From positions 517,600-581,599 of the forward strand of contig NZ_PZJW01000004.1 in the NCBI RefSeq assembly GCF_003206615.1: DNA of 64,000 bases, given 5' to 3'. Of this stretch, positions 27,029 to 36,015 are shown piece after piece. The DNA is from Salinicola acroporae. GTDB lineage: Bacteria; Pseudomonadota; Gammaproteobacteria; Pseudomonadales; Halomonadaceae. The notes beneath the pieces were generated by a model. That model was not told the DNA's origin. It searched no databases and worked only from the letters and a program-made list of their open reading frames with translations. A program made the position numbers and the translations under genes. Every line of letters starts with the position of its first letter. The stretch's first letter is position 1.

Positions 27029-27943
27029 TCACTGGGCCGGGGGCTTGTTCACGCTGCGCTGGTGTCGCCGGTTCAGGATCTCCACCAGATGCTGGCGCTG
27101 GGCGTCGTCGATCGCTTCGCCCTGTGCCGTGCCCAATTGGGTGGCAAGGTCGACGCCGTCGACCACCCGGACGTCGCGACTGTCGCCGAGATGTTCGGTC
27201 TCGTCATCGATCTCCCAGCCGGGCAGCACCAGTATGCCACTCACCGGCACGCTCAACTTGGCGTGACGCGCCAGCCACTGGCGCAGCCAGACCGTCGAAA
27301 GCCTGACCTTGCGCAGGACCTGGCGCTCGTTCCAGCCGCGAAAGCGCAGGCGTTCGCTCTCCACCGAGACGGTATTGATGGGGCGGCCTTCGAGATCGAG
27401 CGGGAATTCGCGGGCCACCGTCTGGATCACGAACACACCCTGTGGCGTCACCAGCACGTTGTCGATGGTATAGGAGTCGGCGGGGAAATCGTGGAACACG
27501 AAGTAGGGCTTGGCCAGCGGACGAATCAGGTGATCCAGCGCCTGGCCCACTGCCAGTTCACAGGCGAGACTGCGCGTCAACCGACGTACGCGCTGCACGT
27601 CGCGCAGAATCAGAAAGCAGAACAGCATTGCCAGCAGGGTGCTGACGACCCCGTAAAGTGACCACTCCAGCCAGCTCTGCTCCTTGGCGAACAGCATGCG
27701 GCCCATGCCGTAGACCAGGGGCATCAGGGTGAGCGTCGGCGCCAGCGTGGCATCGAGGAAGAACACCATGCGTGCCTTTTCCAGCCGGTCCCGGTGGGCC
27801 TGGGCAATTTCACGAATCGGCTTGCCGTCGTGCGGAGAGCGAAGGCCGACGGTCTGCACGTCGCGCAGGGTGATCGCCACCAGCGCGGCGGCGCCCAGCG
27901 GGGCGAGAAAGATCAGCGGCAGCACGTACTCCAACCAGGCCAT
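27029..27943 (-). CDS. Membrane-anchored NERD (nuclease-related) domain protein
   Basis: 304 residues. An N-terminal hydrophobic segment (about 5-27) is followed by two more at about 60-80 and 92-112, then a cytosolic NERD-like domain (about 130-250) with YFVFHDFPADSYTIDNVLVTPQGVFVIQTV. The NERD fold is related to restriction-type nucleases, but activity is unproven for most members and the usual catalytic Asp/Glu/Lys set is not obvious to me here. ATG 27943 has an AAGGACA ribosome site. It is 44 bases downstream of the diguanylate cyclase on the same strand, so the two may be cotranscribed. Confidence 0.72.
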   Translation of the reverse strand: MAWLEYVLPLIFLAPLGAAALVAITLRDVQTVGLRSPHDGKPIREIAQAHRDRLEKARMVFFLDATLAPTLTLMPLVYGMGRMLFAKEQSWLEWSLYGVVSTLLAMLFCFLILRDVQRVRRLTRSLACELAVGQALDHLIRPLAKPYFVFHDFPADSYTIDNVLVTPQGVFVIQTVAREFPLDLEGRPINTVSVESERLRFRGWNERQVLRKVRLSTVWLRQWLARHAKLSVPVSGILVLPGWEIDDETEHLGDSRDVRVVDGVDLATQLGTAQGEAIDDAQRQHLVEILNRRHQRSVNKPPAQ

Positions 27944-27987
27944 GAGCGGTTGTCCTTGCAGTGGCGTGGGCGGGAAGAGGCTCCATT

Positions 27988-29085
27988 CTAGCCGAGGTCG
28001 AGCGTGGTCTGCGATGTTGGAACGTCGTCGACGCAGATCCGGTTGCGTCCGGCATGCTTGGCTGCGTAGAGCGCCTGATCTGCCTGCAGCAGCCACTGCT
28101 CGTGATTCATCATCAGCGGGCTCTTGGCGGCCACGCCGATACTACAGGTGGGCATCCTGAGAAGCGGGGGCGGTGGCGGGTAGCGGCCCAGCCGTTTCTG
28201 GAAATACTGAAGCTTGGGCATGGCCTGCTCCAGCGTGGTCGACGGCATCAGCAAGCCGAACTCCTCGCCACCGTACCGGCCGAGCAGCACGTCATCGCCG
28301 AACGACTGGCGCAGCAGGGTCGCCAGCGTGCGCAGTGTCTGGTCGCCAATGCCGTGCCCATGCTCGTCATTGATGCGCTTGAAGTGGTCGAGGTCGAGCA
28401 GCGCGATCGTGGCGGGCGAATCGGTTGATAGGTAGGTCGCCACCTGACCCTCCCAGAAGCGCCGATTGAACAGCCCGGTCAATCCATCGGCGCGGCTCAG
28501 CTCCATCAGTGTCGACTTCTGGCGGCTGAGCTTGTGGGCCTGGAGGTAGGTGATGTAGCCGATCGCGAGAGGGTAGATGACGATCATTGGCAGGCTGCAG
28601 AGCAGCACGGTCGACGACGGGACGACATTGGGAAAGCCCGGCACGATCACCCACATGCCGATCACCGCACCGGCGGCGAGCAGACCGAAACCCCGCAGCA
28701 GCATGCGTATCCCGCCAACCGCGATATTATCGAGGCTGATCATGGTCAACACCACCACGGAGGGGAGGACATCGAAATGCATGGCTGCCGTCCAGAAACC
28801 GCCCAGCAGACTGTCGGCGCCCAGATTCCAGCGTTCGGCATGATAGGGTGAGGCGTGATACCTCGCCCGCCAGTAGGCGAGATGGGACCACAACAGGATC
28901 TGCAGGCCCCACAGCGTCCAGACCCAGGGCGGGGTGGGCAATTCGTGGAGCGCGCTGCCAATACACAGCCCGCCAATCAGGAGACCCAAGGTCCGTGGTG
29001 CGTAGATCCGTCTAGCGAGACGGATGCCTCTCAAACGCTTTTCGACCTCGGGATCCAGAGGCGTATCGGGCATATCGGAAGCCAC
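27988..29085 (-). CDS. Membrane diguanylate cyclase (MASE2-like sensor + GGDEF)
   Basis: 365 residues. An N-terminal integral-membrane sensor of the MASE2 type (about 20-190, opening with RIYAPRTLGLLIGG) precedes a GGDEF domain (about 200-355). The active-site loop is YGGEEF, which is a functional form, and DLDHFKRINDEHGHGIGD is the metal/GTP-binding segment, so c-di-GMP synthesis is expected. The layout is that of E. coli DgcC (AdrA), which drives cellulose and biofilm production. No clear RxxD inhibitory site precedes the loop. The start is GTG at 29085 or ATG at 29073, with no decisive ribosome site. It is divergent from the sirtuin gene. Confidence 0.88.
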   Translation of the reverse strand: MASDMPDTPLDPEVEKRLRGIRLARRIYAPRTLGLLIGGLCIGSALHELPTPPWVWTLWGLQILLWSHLAYWRARYHASPYHAERWNLGADSLLGGFWTAAMHFDVLPSVVVLTMISLDNIAVGGIRMLLRGFGLLAAGAVIGMWVIVPGFPNVVPSSTVLLCSLPMIVIYPLAIGYITYLQAHKLSRQKSTLMELSRADGLTGLFNRRFWEGQVATYLSTDSPATIALLDLDHFKRINDEHGHGIGDQTLRTLATLLRQSFGDDVLLGRYGGEEFGLLMPSTTLEQAMPKLQYFQKRLGRYPPPPPLLRMPTCSIGVAAKSPLMMNHEQWLLQADQALYAAKHAGRNRICVDDVPTSQTTLDLG

Positions 29086-29158
29086 CGGCGTTCAGGACGC
29101 CTACGTTGTGTTCATGAATGGTAGCTTTCATATCTAACATCGATCGGTGGAAAACTGT

Positions 29159-30049
29159 ATGTCCAACGACTCAATTCCGGACGTCGCGACGCTGGTCGAT
29201 TTCGTCGAGCGCCAGCCGCGGCTGTTCGTGCTGACAGGAGCCGGTGTCAGCACCGACTCCGGTATTCCCGACTATCGCGATGCGCGGGGCGACTGGAAAC
29301 GGCCGCCGCCGGTCAGCCATCAGGCGTTCATGGCGAGTCACGGCGTTCGCCAGCGCTACTGGGCACGCAGTCTGGTCGGCTTCCGCGCCCTCGCCGGGGC
29401 TCACCCGGGCCAGGCACACCGTGCGTTGGCAGTGCTGGAGCGGCAGTCGCGGATCACCTCGCTGGTGACGCAGAACGTCGATGGTCTGCATCAGCGCGCC
29501 GGTGCCCGTCGCGTCATCGACCTGCACGGCCAGGCTGATGTGGTGAAGTGCATGCGCTGCGACGCGACGATGATGCGCCACGCGCTCCATGATGAGCTGG
29601 CCCGTCTCAATCCGCAGTGGTTATCGCTGACCGCGGAGGTCGGGCCGGACGGCGATGCCGATCTCGACGGCCACGATTTTTCGACCTTCCAGGTACCCAG
29701 TTGCCATCGTTGTCATATCGGCATCCTCAAGCCGGACGTGGTGTTCTTCGGCGATAACGTCCCCAAGCCTCGCGTCGAACGGGCCTTGGCTGCCCTCGAG
29801 GAGGCTACGGGGATGCTGGTGATCGGATCGTCGTTGATGGTCTATTCCGGTTTTCGCTTCGCCCGTCGGGCGGCCAGGGATGGCAAGCCGATTGCCTGCG
29901 TCAATCTCGGCATCACCCGGGCCGACGAGCTGTTCGCGCTCAAGGTCGCGGCGCCGATCGGGCCGACGCTGATGGCACTGGTCGATGCGCTGGAGCGGCG
30001 GCGTGGCTTGGCCCCGGAACGAGAGAACCCGGCCTCGGCCGGGTTCTGA
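29159..30049 (+). CDS. NAD-dependent protein deacylase of the Sir2 family
   Basis: 296-residue sirtuin. The NAD-binding GAGVSTDSGIPDYR motif is near residue 30, TQNVDGLHQRAG follows, and the catalytic His lies in VIDLHG. A zinc finger is formed by two Cys-x-x-Cys pairs (CMRC and CHRC) some 50 residues apart, and PDVVFFGDNVP and GSSLMVYSG complete the fold. The long insertion between the zinc pairs and the overall length resemble the SIRT4-like branch of proteobacteria rather than short CobB. ATG 29159 is preferred over GTG 29147. A hairpin overlaps its last codons. Confidence 0.92.
   Translation: MSNDSIPDVATLVDFVERQPRLFVLTGAGVSTDSGIPDYRDARGDWKRPPPVSHQAFMASHGVRQRYWARSLVGFRALAGAHPGQAHRALAVLERQSRITSLVTQNVDGLHQRAGARRVIDLHGQADVVKCMRCDATMMRHALHDELARLNPQWLSLTAEVGPDGDADLDGHDFSTFQVPSCHRCHIGILKPDVVFFGDNVPKPRVERALAALEEATGMLVIGSSLMVYSGFRFARRAARDGKPIACVNLGITRADELFALKVAAPIGPTLMALVDALERRRGLAPERENPASAGF
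30024..30047. terminator. Hairpin overlapping the end of the sirtuin gene
   Basis: Perfect 11-bp stem AGAACCCGGCC/GGCCGGGTTCT with a two-base loop (a CTCG tetraloop if the top pair opens). It encodes the last residues NPASAGF and runs into the TGA. Neither strand shows a T-run after it. It lies between two convergent genes, so a bidirectional termination or mRNA 3'-end stabilising role is plausible. Confidence 0.5.
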
Positions 30050-30071
30050 TGTCGCGGGTGGCGCCGGACGT

Positions 30072-31064
30072 TCACCGGCGTGTCGGTGGTGCCATGAACT
30101 CCGGGCCCACCGGATCCTTCACCTGTTTCGACAGAATCGTGTCGATATCCGCCATGTCCTCCTCGCTCAGCTGCCAGCCGGTAATGTCGCCCAGCGGATC
30201 GACCTGGTCCGGCTTGCGTGCGCCCCACAGCGCGACGATGTTGGGCGAACGATCCAGAATCCAGCGCACCGCCAGCGCCAGCACGCTCTTGTCGTGGCGG
30301 GTGCGAGCCAGCTCCGACAGCGCGTCGACGGCAGCCAGATACTGGGAGAAGCGCGGTGGCTGGAACTTGGGATCCTTGTTGCGCAGATCGTCGCCGCTGA
30401 AGCTGTAGTCCGGGTGCATCTTGCCGGTGAGCAGCCCTCGACAGAGCGCGCCGTAGGTCAGCAGCGTCAGGTCGTTGTTCTCGGCGTAAGGCAGGATCTC
30501 GCCGTCGATATCACGCTCGAACAGGTTGTAGGGCGGTTGCAGCGTGTGCAGTGGCGCCGAGCGGCGAAAGATGTCGCACTGCTCGGGGGAGAAGTTGCTC
30601 ACGCCGATCGCCCGGATCTTGCCCGCGCGGTGGAAGCGCGCCATCGCCGTGGCGGTCTCCTCGAGGTCGACCAGTGGATCCGGCCAATGAATCTGGTAGA
30701 GATCGATATGATCGGTCCGCAGCCGCCGCAGCGAGTCGTCGAGCTCCTTCTCCAGGCGTTTGGCGGTGGCGTTGCGTGCCAGAGTGTCGTCGTCGTACCA
30801 CTCGAGACCGGCCTTGGTCGCCAGCACCAGCTTGTCACGCTGGTCCGACTGGGCAACCGCCTTGCCGACGACCTCCTCCGAATGGCCGAAGCCGTAAGCC
30901 GGAGCAGTATCGATCAGGTTGACGCCCCGGTCGATGGCGGCGTGGATGGTGCGGATCGCGTTGGGGTCGTCGGTGCCGCCCCACATGCGTCCGCCCATGG
31001 CCCAGGTGCCGAGGCCGATGCGCGAGGTGACGATGTCCGTGCCCGGTAATGTCAGTGTTTCCAT
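30072..31064 (-). CDS. Aldo/keto reductase
   Basis: 330-residue NADPH-dependent oxidoreductase barrel. The catalytic tetrad is visible as Asp in LIDTAPAYG, Tyr in the same motif, Lys in LATKAGLEW and His in IHWPDP. The C-terminal VALWGARKPDQV is the coenzyme-binding region. It belongs to the AKR group that includes YghZ- and IolS-like enzymes, for which substrates are hard to predict. ATG 31064 has a strong AGGAGG site. It is convergent with the sirtuin. Confidence 0.88.
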   Translation of the reverse strand: METLTLPGTDIVTSRIGLGTWAMGGRMWGGTDDPNAIRTIHAAIDRGVNLIDTAPAYGFGHSEEVVGKAVAQSDQRDKLVLATKAGLEWYDDDTLARNATAKRLEKELDDSLRRLRTDHIDLYQIHWPDPLVDLEETATAMARFHRAGKIRAIGVSNFSPEQCDIFRRSAPLHTLQPPYNLFERDIDGEILPYAENNDLTLLTYGALCRGLLTGKMHPDYSFSGDDLRNKDPKFQPPRFSQYLAAVDALSELARTRHDKSVLALAVRWILDRSPNIVALWGARKPDQVDPLGDITGWQLSEEDMADIDTILSKQVKDPVGPEFMAPPTRR

Positions 31065-31151
31065 CCTGCCCTCCTTGGTGACGAAGCGAAGCCTTACAGG
31101 GTGAGGTGCCAGCCCGACCGCCACAAGCCGTACCTTCGGCGGGTGGCCACG

Positions 31152-31571
31152 TCAGCGAGTCGGCGCCGCACCGGTGGTGGTGACCGGGATGTCGGGTTCG
31201 GCGGCGTCGCCGTCGCCGAACACCGAGACCGGTTCGGGATTCAGGTAGAGGATACGGGCGTCATCGCGAATCTGTGCACTGAGACGGTAGAGATCGTCGT
31301 GATCGATCGCTTCGGCGGCGTACTGCAGCGTGACCGGAATCGGCAGTCGCCCCAACTGTTCGTAGCGGCTGCTGGCCAGCACGTCGCCGGTGGAAATGTC
31401 CTTCAACTGGACCTCGAGAACCGCGGATTCGGGCAACGTGACCGGCTTGTCGGCAACCACGCGAGCCGCTAGCGTGTCGAACTGGGGGCCGCTGGCACAG
31501 CCTGCCAGCATCCCGAATGCCAGTGCGGCAGTGACGAGTCGGAGCGACCGTGAAGCGTTGAACGAGAACAT
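31152..31571 (-). CDS. YbaY-family outer-membrane-type lipoprotein
   Basis: 139 residues with a lipoprotein signal peptide ending in the lipobox LAGC (Cys at about residue 25). The mature part contains the YbaY-like beta domain, with LPESAVLEVQLKDIS and the later LPIPVTLQY strand. The function of YbaY proteins is unclear; annotation as a secretion chaperone is based on fold only. The residues after the Cys (ASG) suggest sorting to the outer membrane. ATG 31571 has AAGGGGA upstream. Confidence 0.8.
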   Translation of the reverse strand: MFSFNASRSLRLVTAALAFGMLAGCASGPQFDTLAARVVADKPVTLPESAVLEVQLKDISTGDVLASSRYEQLGRLPIPVTLQYAAEAIDHDDLYRLSAQIRDDARILYLNPEPVSVFGDGDAAEPDIPVTTTGAAPTR

Positions 31572-31674
31572 CGAATCCCCTTGAAGGTGGAGCGTTGAAA
31601 CGCGCGATAAGAGTGGGACAAGGGAACACGGCCTAAATTCCACGCCCCGGACCGGATGCGGGACTCCCTCGGGC

Positions 31675-32049
31675 TCACCCCCCGGCGAGCTTGACCTTGT
31701 AGCCTCGCGATTCCAGCTCGCGCCTGAGCACATCGCGATGGTCGCCCTGGATCTCGATCACGCCATCCTTGATCGCACCGCCCGTTCCACAGCGTTTCTT
31801 GAGCGTCTTGGCCAGCGCTTTCAGCGCTTCGCTATCCAGCGGTACGCCCTGAATCGTCGTCACCCCCTTGCCCTTGCGACCGCTGGTCTCGCGCCGGATA
31901 CGAACGATGCCGTCGAGTGCGGCGATCCGTTCGGCTTCCTCTCGGGCCCGACATTCACACTCGGCCACAGGCCGACGGCAGTCGGGGCAGGTCTCGCCAT
32001 GTTCGGTCGAATAGACCAGGCCGCGCAGTTGATCCTGTAACGAAGGCAT
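31675..32049 (-). CDS. yciH: SUI1/eIF1-like translation factor YciH
   Basis: 124 residues. The C-terminal SUI1 domain (about 50-122) has RKGKGVTTIQGV, LKKRCGTGGAIKDGVIEIQGDHRD, and the basic end GYKVKLAGG. The N-terminal part carries a Cys-rich CPDC…CEC cluster (residues 21-33) that could bind a metal, as in many proteobacterial YciH proteins. YciH influences start-codon fidelity in E. coli under some conditions. ATG 32049 follows GGAG. Confidence 0.9.
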   Translation of the reverse strand: MPSLQDQLRGLVYSTEHGETCPDCRRPVAECECRAREEAERIAALDGIVRIRRETSGRKGKGVTTIQGVPLDSEALKALAKTLKKRCGTGGAIKDGVIEIQGDHRDVLRRELESRGYKVKLAGG

Positions 32050-32214
32050 GGGAACTCCGATAAGACGTGAAGGACACATGATAACGCGGCCATCCGGCCG
32101 CTAACGAGTGATCCAGAACGATCGCGGCCCGAGCCAGGGGCTCGGGCCACGATCATCGCCGTCAGCGATGGGTCCTCGGTCGGTGGCTGCCACCGAACGC
32201 GCTCGGTCGAGCTG

Positions 32215-32895
32215 CTAGAGGTTGCCGACGGCGAGGGCCGGGATCAGTTTGTCGATCACTGCCGGCAATTCGCGCATGTCGCGAATTTCGATGGCCTCTG
32301 ACGGGGAGGGCTCGAGGTCGGGGAAGCGATTGATATGGACGACCCGCATGCCCGCGGCCAGCGCGGCGCGGACGCCCACCTGGGCATCGTCGATCACGAT
32401 GCAATCGGAGGGTTCGAAGCCCATGTCGCGGCCGGCGTGCAGGAACAGTCCCGGCGCCGGCTTCCAACTCCCCACGGTGTAGGCGCTGTAGATATGGTCG
32501 CCGAAGAAACCGCGCAGTCCCGTACTGTCCAACGCTCTCCGAATCTTGGCCTCGGGCCCGTTGGAAGCGACGCAGCGCGGCAGGGCACCGAGCGCGTCGA
32601 GCGCTTCCGGTACGCCAGCGATGGGCTCGAGTTCGTCGACCATGCGCTCATGCATCTCCTGGCGCATCGCCGTCTCGATCCGCTGACGAACGGAATCCTC
32701 GAGGCGTCCGTGCAGTCGTTCCAGATGGGAAACGATGCTGGCGAAACGCGCGCCACGGAAGTCCGTCAGGTAGTCGTTGGGCTGGAAGGGCAGGCCCGCC
32801 TGGTTGAGATACTTCGCCATGATCTCGGCGAGGAGGGGTTCGCTATCGACCAGAGTGCCGTCGCAATCGAAAAGCAGGCAGAGGGGATCGGGCAT
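32215..32895 (-). CDS. HAD-superfamily phosphatase (YieH/Gph-like)
   Basis: 226 residues with all HAD motifs: DCDGTLVDSE (residues 10-19, nucleophile and acid Asp), VASNGP (motif II Ser), the Lys in GSWKPAPGLF (motif III) and VIDDAQVGVRAA (motif IV). The alpha-helical cap between motifs I and II is the C1 type of beta-phosphoglucomutase- and YieH-like sugar-phosphate phosphatases. The specific substrate is unknown; 6-phosphogluconate is a possibility by analogy with YieH. It lies 225 bp downstream of the TRAP operon on the same strand, but a 9-bp hairpin lies between them (33051-33078). Confidence 0.85.
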   Translation of the reverse strand: MPDPLCLLFDCDGTLVDSEPLLAEIMAKYLNQAGLPFQPNDYLTDFRGARFASIVSHLERLHGRLEDSVRQRIETAMRQEMHERMVDELEPIAGVPEALDALGALPRCVASNGPEAKIRRALDSTGLRGFFGDHIYSAYTVGSWKPAPGLFLHAGRDMGFEPSDCIVIDDAQVGVRAALAAGMRVVHINRFPDLEPSPSEAIEIRDMRELPAVIDKLIPALAVGNL

Positions 32896-33120
32896 GGTGA
32901 GTCGCCTCGAGGGCGCTGTCAGTGGATATGACGCCGGCCATTGATGAAGCTGGCCGCTGCGGTTGACTCCAGTTCTCTGATTATCGGCCCCGTGATCGAA
33001 GACTGTAGGATTACGGAACACTGTTTTCAATCTACCTTGCAACTTTAGTCGCCCCGGCTGGAAATCACAAGCCGGAGCGAATGGGTCCCCAAAAATTGCA
33101 CACTTTTTGATCGGCCTGTC

Positions 33121-34428
33121 TCAGCTCGCGTCCGGGCCGAAAGTCTGGGGTAGGTAGAGGATCAGATCGGGGAAGGCGATCAGCAGGCCGATCACCAGCA
33201 GCATCACCAACAGATAGACCATCGTCGTACCCAGTGCCTTGAGCAGGGGAATGCCGCCGATCTTGGCCGAGATCATCAGGCACAGGCCGTAGGGCGGGGT
33301 GATCAGGCCAAGGCCGAGCGCCATGACGCTGATCACGCCGAACTGCAGCGGATCGACACCCGCCTGGGCCGCCAGCGGTTGGAAGATCGGGGCCAGAATC
33401 GCCATCGCCGGCAACGAATCCATGAAGGTGCCGACCAGCAGCATGACGATGGTGGCGATGATCAGCAGGGTGGTCGGATCGGTGATCTCGACGCCAGCCA
33501 TCAGTTGCGGTGGGATGCGGTAGAAGCTGATCAGGTAGCCGAAGATCGCGGCGCCCACCAGACTGAACAGCGATAGAGAGCAGAGCCGAACGGTGTCGGT
33601 CGACGTGTCCAGCACGCTCCTGAAGGTCAGCTCGCGGTAGACGATGGAACCCAGTAGCAGGGCATAGAGCACCGCCATCACCGCCGCCTCGGTCGGCGTG
33701 ACGATACCGAGGGTAATGCCACCGATGATCAACACCGGTATGCCGGCGGCGAGCAGGCCGTCCTTGCCTGAGCTGGCGAGTTGCTTGAGCGTGGCCCGCT
33801 TGCGCGTCGGCACGTCGTAGCGGCGTACGTAGCCGAGGTTGAGCAACAGTTGTGCCACCGCGATCAGGACCCCGGGAACGATGCCGCCCAGAAACAGGCC
33901 GGCGATCGAGGTGCTGGTCAGCGCGCCCCAGACGATCATGTTGATCGATGGCGGAATGATGATGCCCATCACCGATGAAGCTGCGGTGACCGCGACACTG
34001 AAATGGGTCGGGTAGCCCTCTTTCTTCATCGCCGGGATCAGCACCGTACCGATGCCGGCACTGTCCGCCGTCGAGGATCCCGAAACCCCGGCGAACAGCA
34101 TGCTCACCAGCACGTTGACGTGGGCCAGTGCCCCTTTGACGTGGCCGACCAGATTGAGACACAGCGTGATCAGGCGATCGGTGATCCTGGCCGCGTTCAT
34201 CAGATTGCCGGCGAGCAGGAACAGGGGGACCGCGAGTAGCACGAACGAATCCATGCCGTAGTACATGCGCTGGAACATGATCCAGGGGACGAGACGTGGG
34301 TCGAGCGCGATGATCGAGAATGACGTCAGCACCAGCGACATGGCGATGGGTACGCCGAGAATGATGAACACGCCAAGCAGCACGAACAGGAGCCACGGCA
34401 GCAGGGGTAACCAGTCGGCGGGCATCAT
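33121..34428 (-). CDS. dctM: TRAP transporter large permease DctM
   Basis: 435-residue inner-membrane subunit with about 12 hydrophobic segments of the DctM (ion transporter) type. Characteristic stretches are VPLFLLAGNLMN near residue 80, SGSSTADSAGIGTVLIPAM, IIPPSINMIVWG and the end-half GLGLITPPYGLCLMI. It drives sodium-linked uptake of an acid delivered by DctP. The ATG overlaps the dctQ stop (ATGA). Confidence 0.93.
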   Translation of the reverse strand: MMPADWLPLLPWLLFVLLGVFIILGVPIAMSLVLTSFSIIALDPRLVPWIMFQRMYYGMDSFVLLAVPLFLLAGNLMNAARITDRLITLCLNLVGHVKGALAHVNVLVSMLFAGVSGSSTADSAGIGTVLIPAMKKEGYPTHFSVAVTAASSVMGIIIPPSINMIVWGALTSTSIAGLFLGGIVPGVLIAVAQLLLNLGYVRRYDVPTRKRATLKQLASSGKDGLLAAGIPVLIIGGITLGIVTPTEAAVMAVLYALLLGSIVYRELTFRSVLDTSTDTVRLCSLSLFSLVGAAIFGYLISFYRIPPQLMAGVEITDPTTLLIIATIVMLLVGTFMDSLPAMAILAPIFQPLAAQAGVDPLQFGVISVMALGLGLITPPYGLCLMISAKIGGIPLLKALGTTMVYLLVMLLVIGLLIAFPDLILYLPQTFGPDAS

Positions 34429-35003
34429 GATCGCTTCTCCGGCGTATCGAGTGTCTGCGTCGGGGGCGCGGCCCCCAGCTCATCTATCTCGGAAGGGGTG
34501 TCGAGCTCGCGTTCCATGGCGTCGACGCCGTGGCGCATCGTCAACAGCAGGCGCTGCAGGCTGAACAGCACGATCAGCACGCCGCTGACGAAGAAGGTCG
34601 AATAGGTCACCACCATCGGCAACTGCGAGGCGCTGGCGATGCGATCGAAGCCGGAGAGCAGGAAGCCGAAGCCGAAGACGACGAAGATGATGCCCACCAG
34701 CAAACAGCCGATGTCGCGAATCACTCGCGTCATTCGGTCCGGACGGGAGCCGCGTGGAAATGCCTCGAGCACGAAGTGGTCGGCGTGCAGCACGCCGATC
34801 GCGGTACCCAGCATGATCATCCACTGGAAGGCGAAACGGCTCATCTCCTCGGTCCAGTAGAGTCGCGGCATGAAGCCCAGATTGCGGCTCGCGATCTGAT
34901 AGACGATCAGCACGATGAAGCTGGCCAGCAACAGCAGTAACACGCCATTGAGGACGCGCTCCAACTGACGGTTGACACGGCCCAGGGTCATTGCGAATGC
35001 CAT
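34425..35003 (-). CDS. dctQ: TRAP transporter small permease DctQ
   Basis: 192 residues with four hydrophobic segments (about 20-40, 60-78, 95-118, 130-155), the usual topology of DctQ. The RLYWTEEMSRFAFQWMIMLG segment after helix 1 is the conserved region. A hydrophilic C-terminal tail of about 35 residues is present. ATG 35003 has GAGGAG upstream. It lies 10 bases after dctP and overlaps dctM by four. Confidence 0.9.
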   Translation of the reverse strand: MAFAMTLGRVNRQLERVLNGVLLLLLASFIVLIVYQIASRNLGFMPRLYWTEEMSRFAFQWMIMLGTAIGVLHADHFVLEAFPRGSRPDRMTRVIRDIGCLLVGIIFVVFGFGFLLSGFDRIASASQLPMVVTYSTFFVSGVLIVLFSLQRLLLTMRHGVDAMERELDTPSEIDELGAAPPTQTLDTPEKRS

Positions 35004-35013
35004 GAGGTGCTCC

Positions 35014-36015
35014 TCAATCCGTGTTGATGATGAGTTCGTAGAGGTCGCGTAGCCCCAGGTCGTCGATGACCCGCCCCAACGGTTCGGCGACGATCTGCTG
35101 CATGCGCCCGCGGTCCATGGGATAGAAAGTGGCACCTTCCGCTTTCAGCTTGTCGCGGGACTCCTTGTCGAGCCGGATCTGCAGGTTGCGCGCGTACTGC
35201 TCGCTCTCGTCGGCAGCCGCCTGCACCGCCTGCCGTTGGTCCGGTGTCAGCGAGTCCCAGGTGTCGTCGGAGATCGTCAGCAGGCGTACGGTGATGTCGT
35301 GCTCGGAGAGCCCGATATAGGGCGCGACCTCGTGGAAGCGCATGCGGTAGATCCACTCCGCTTCGTTGAGCAGGCCGTCGATGGCGCCGAGCTGCAGGCC
35401 GGTATAGATCTCCTTGTAGGCCATCACCGTCGGCTGGGTGCCCAGCGCCGCCCAGGCCGTGATGACCGGGCGGGTCGGATTGGTACGCAGCTTCATGCCC
35501 TGGAGATCATCGAGACTCTCGAGCGGCCGCGTGCTGACGACCTGACGCGTGCTTCCGCCGTAGTAGGCGAGCACCTTGACCCCGGTCTCCTCTTCGATAC
35601 GCCGGGCGATTTCCTGGCCCGGCTCGCCGTCCAGCACGTGACGCCAATGGTCGAGATCGCGATACAGAAAGGGAATCGAGAAGATGCTGGCGGTGTGCGA
35701 GAACTCCGAGATCAGGCCCGGATTGACGATCGAGAGGTCCAGCGCGCCTGCGGTCTGCTGCTCGAACATCTCGGTTTCGTGACCCAGCACCGAGTTGCTG
35801 TAGAGGCTGACCGTCAGGTCACCGCCGGTCTTCTCCTCCAGCAGCTGCTTGAAGCGCTCTGCACTGAGGTGATAGGCGGTATCCTCGGTGGCGCCATGAC
35901 CGAAGATCAGCTCGCGGGCCTGGGCGGTGGGGACGAAGGCGACGAGCGCCGTCAGCGCCACTGTGGTCAGTAGCGCGGTGGCTAACCCGCGAAAGGCCGG
36001 GGGGCGATGGCTCAT
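35014..36015 (-). CDS. dctP: TRAP transporter periplasmic receptor DctP
   Basis: 333-residue solute receptor of the DctP family. A signal peptide of about 33 residues ends near PTAQA. The mature protein begins RELIFGHGATEDTAYH. The ligand arginine is expected in the GMKLRTNPTRPVITAW segment, and YTGLQLGAIDGLLNEAEWI is the later conserved hinge. DctP proteins bind organic acids such as C4-dicarboxylates, sugar acids or hydroxy acids. Its ATG (36015) overlaps the stop of the lacI gene (ATGA), so regulator and receptor are translationally coupled. AGGAGT lies upstream of the start. Confidence 0.92.
   Translation of the reverse strand: MSHRPPAFRGLATALLTTVALTALVAFVPTAQARELIFGHGATEDTAYHLSAERFKQLLEEKTGGDLTVSLYSNSVLGHETEMFEQQTAGALDLSIVNPGLISEFSHTASIFSIPFLYRDLDHWRHVLDGEPGQEIARRIEEETGVKVLAYYGGSTRQVVSTRPLESLDDLQGMKLRTNPTRPVITAWAALGTQPTVMAYKEIYTGLQLGAIDGLLNEAEWIYRMRFHEVAPYIGLSEHDITVRLLTISDDTWDSLTPDQRQAVQAAADESEQYARNLQIRLDKESRDKLKAEGATFYPMDRGRMQQIVAEPLGRVIDDLGLRDLYELIINTD

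Noticed and set aside
33051..33078. Hairpin downstream of dctM as an intrinsic terminator
   Set aside because: A 9-bp stem with one G-U pair is present, but no T-run follows on the dctM strand, so it was not listed as a terminator.
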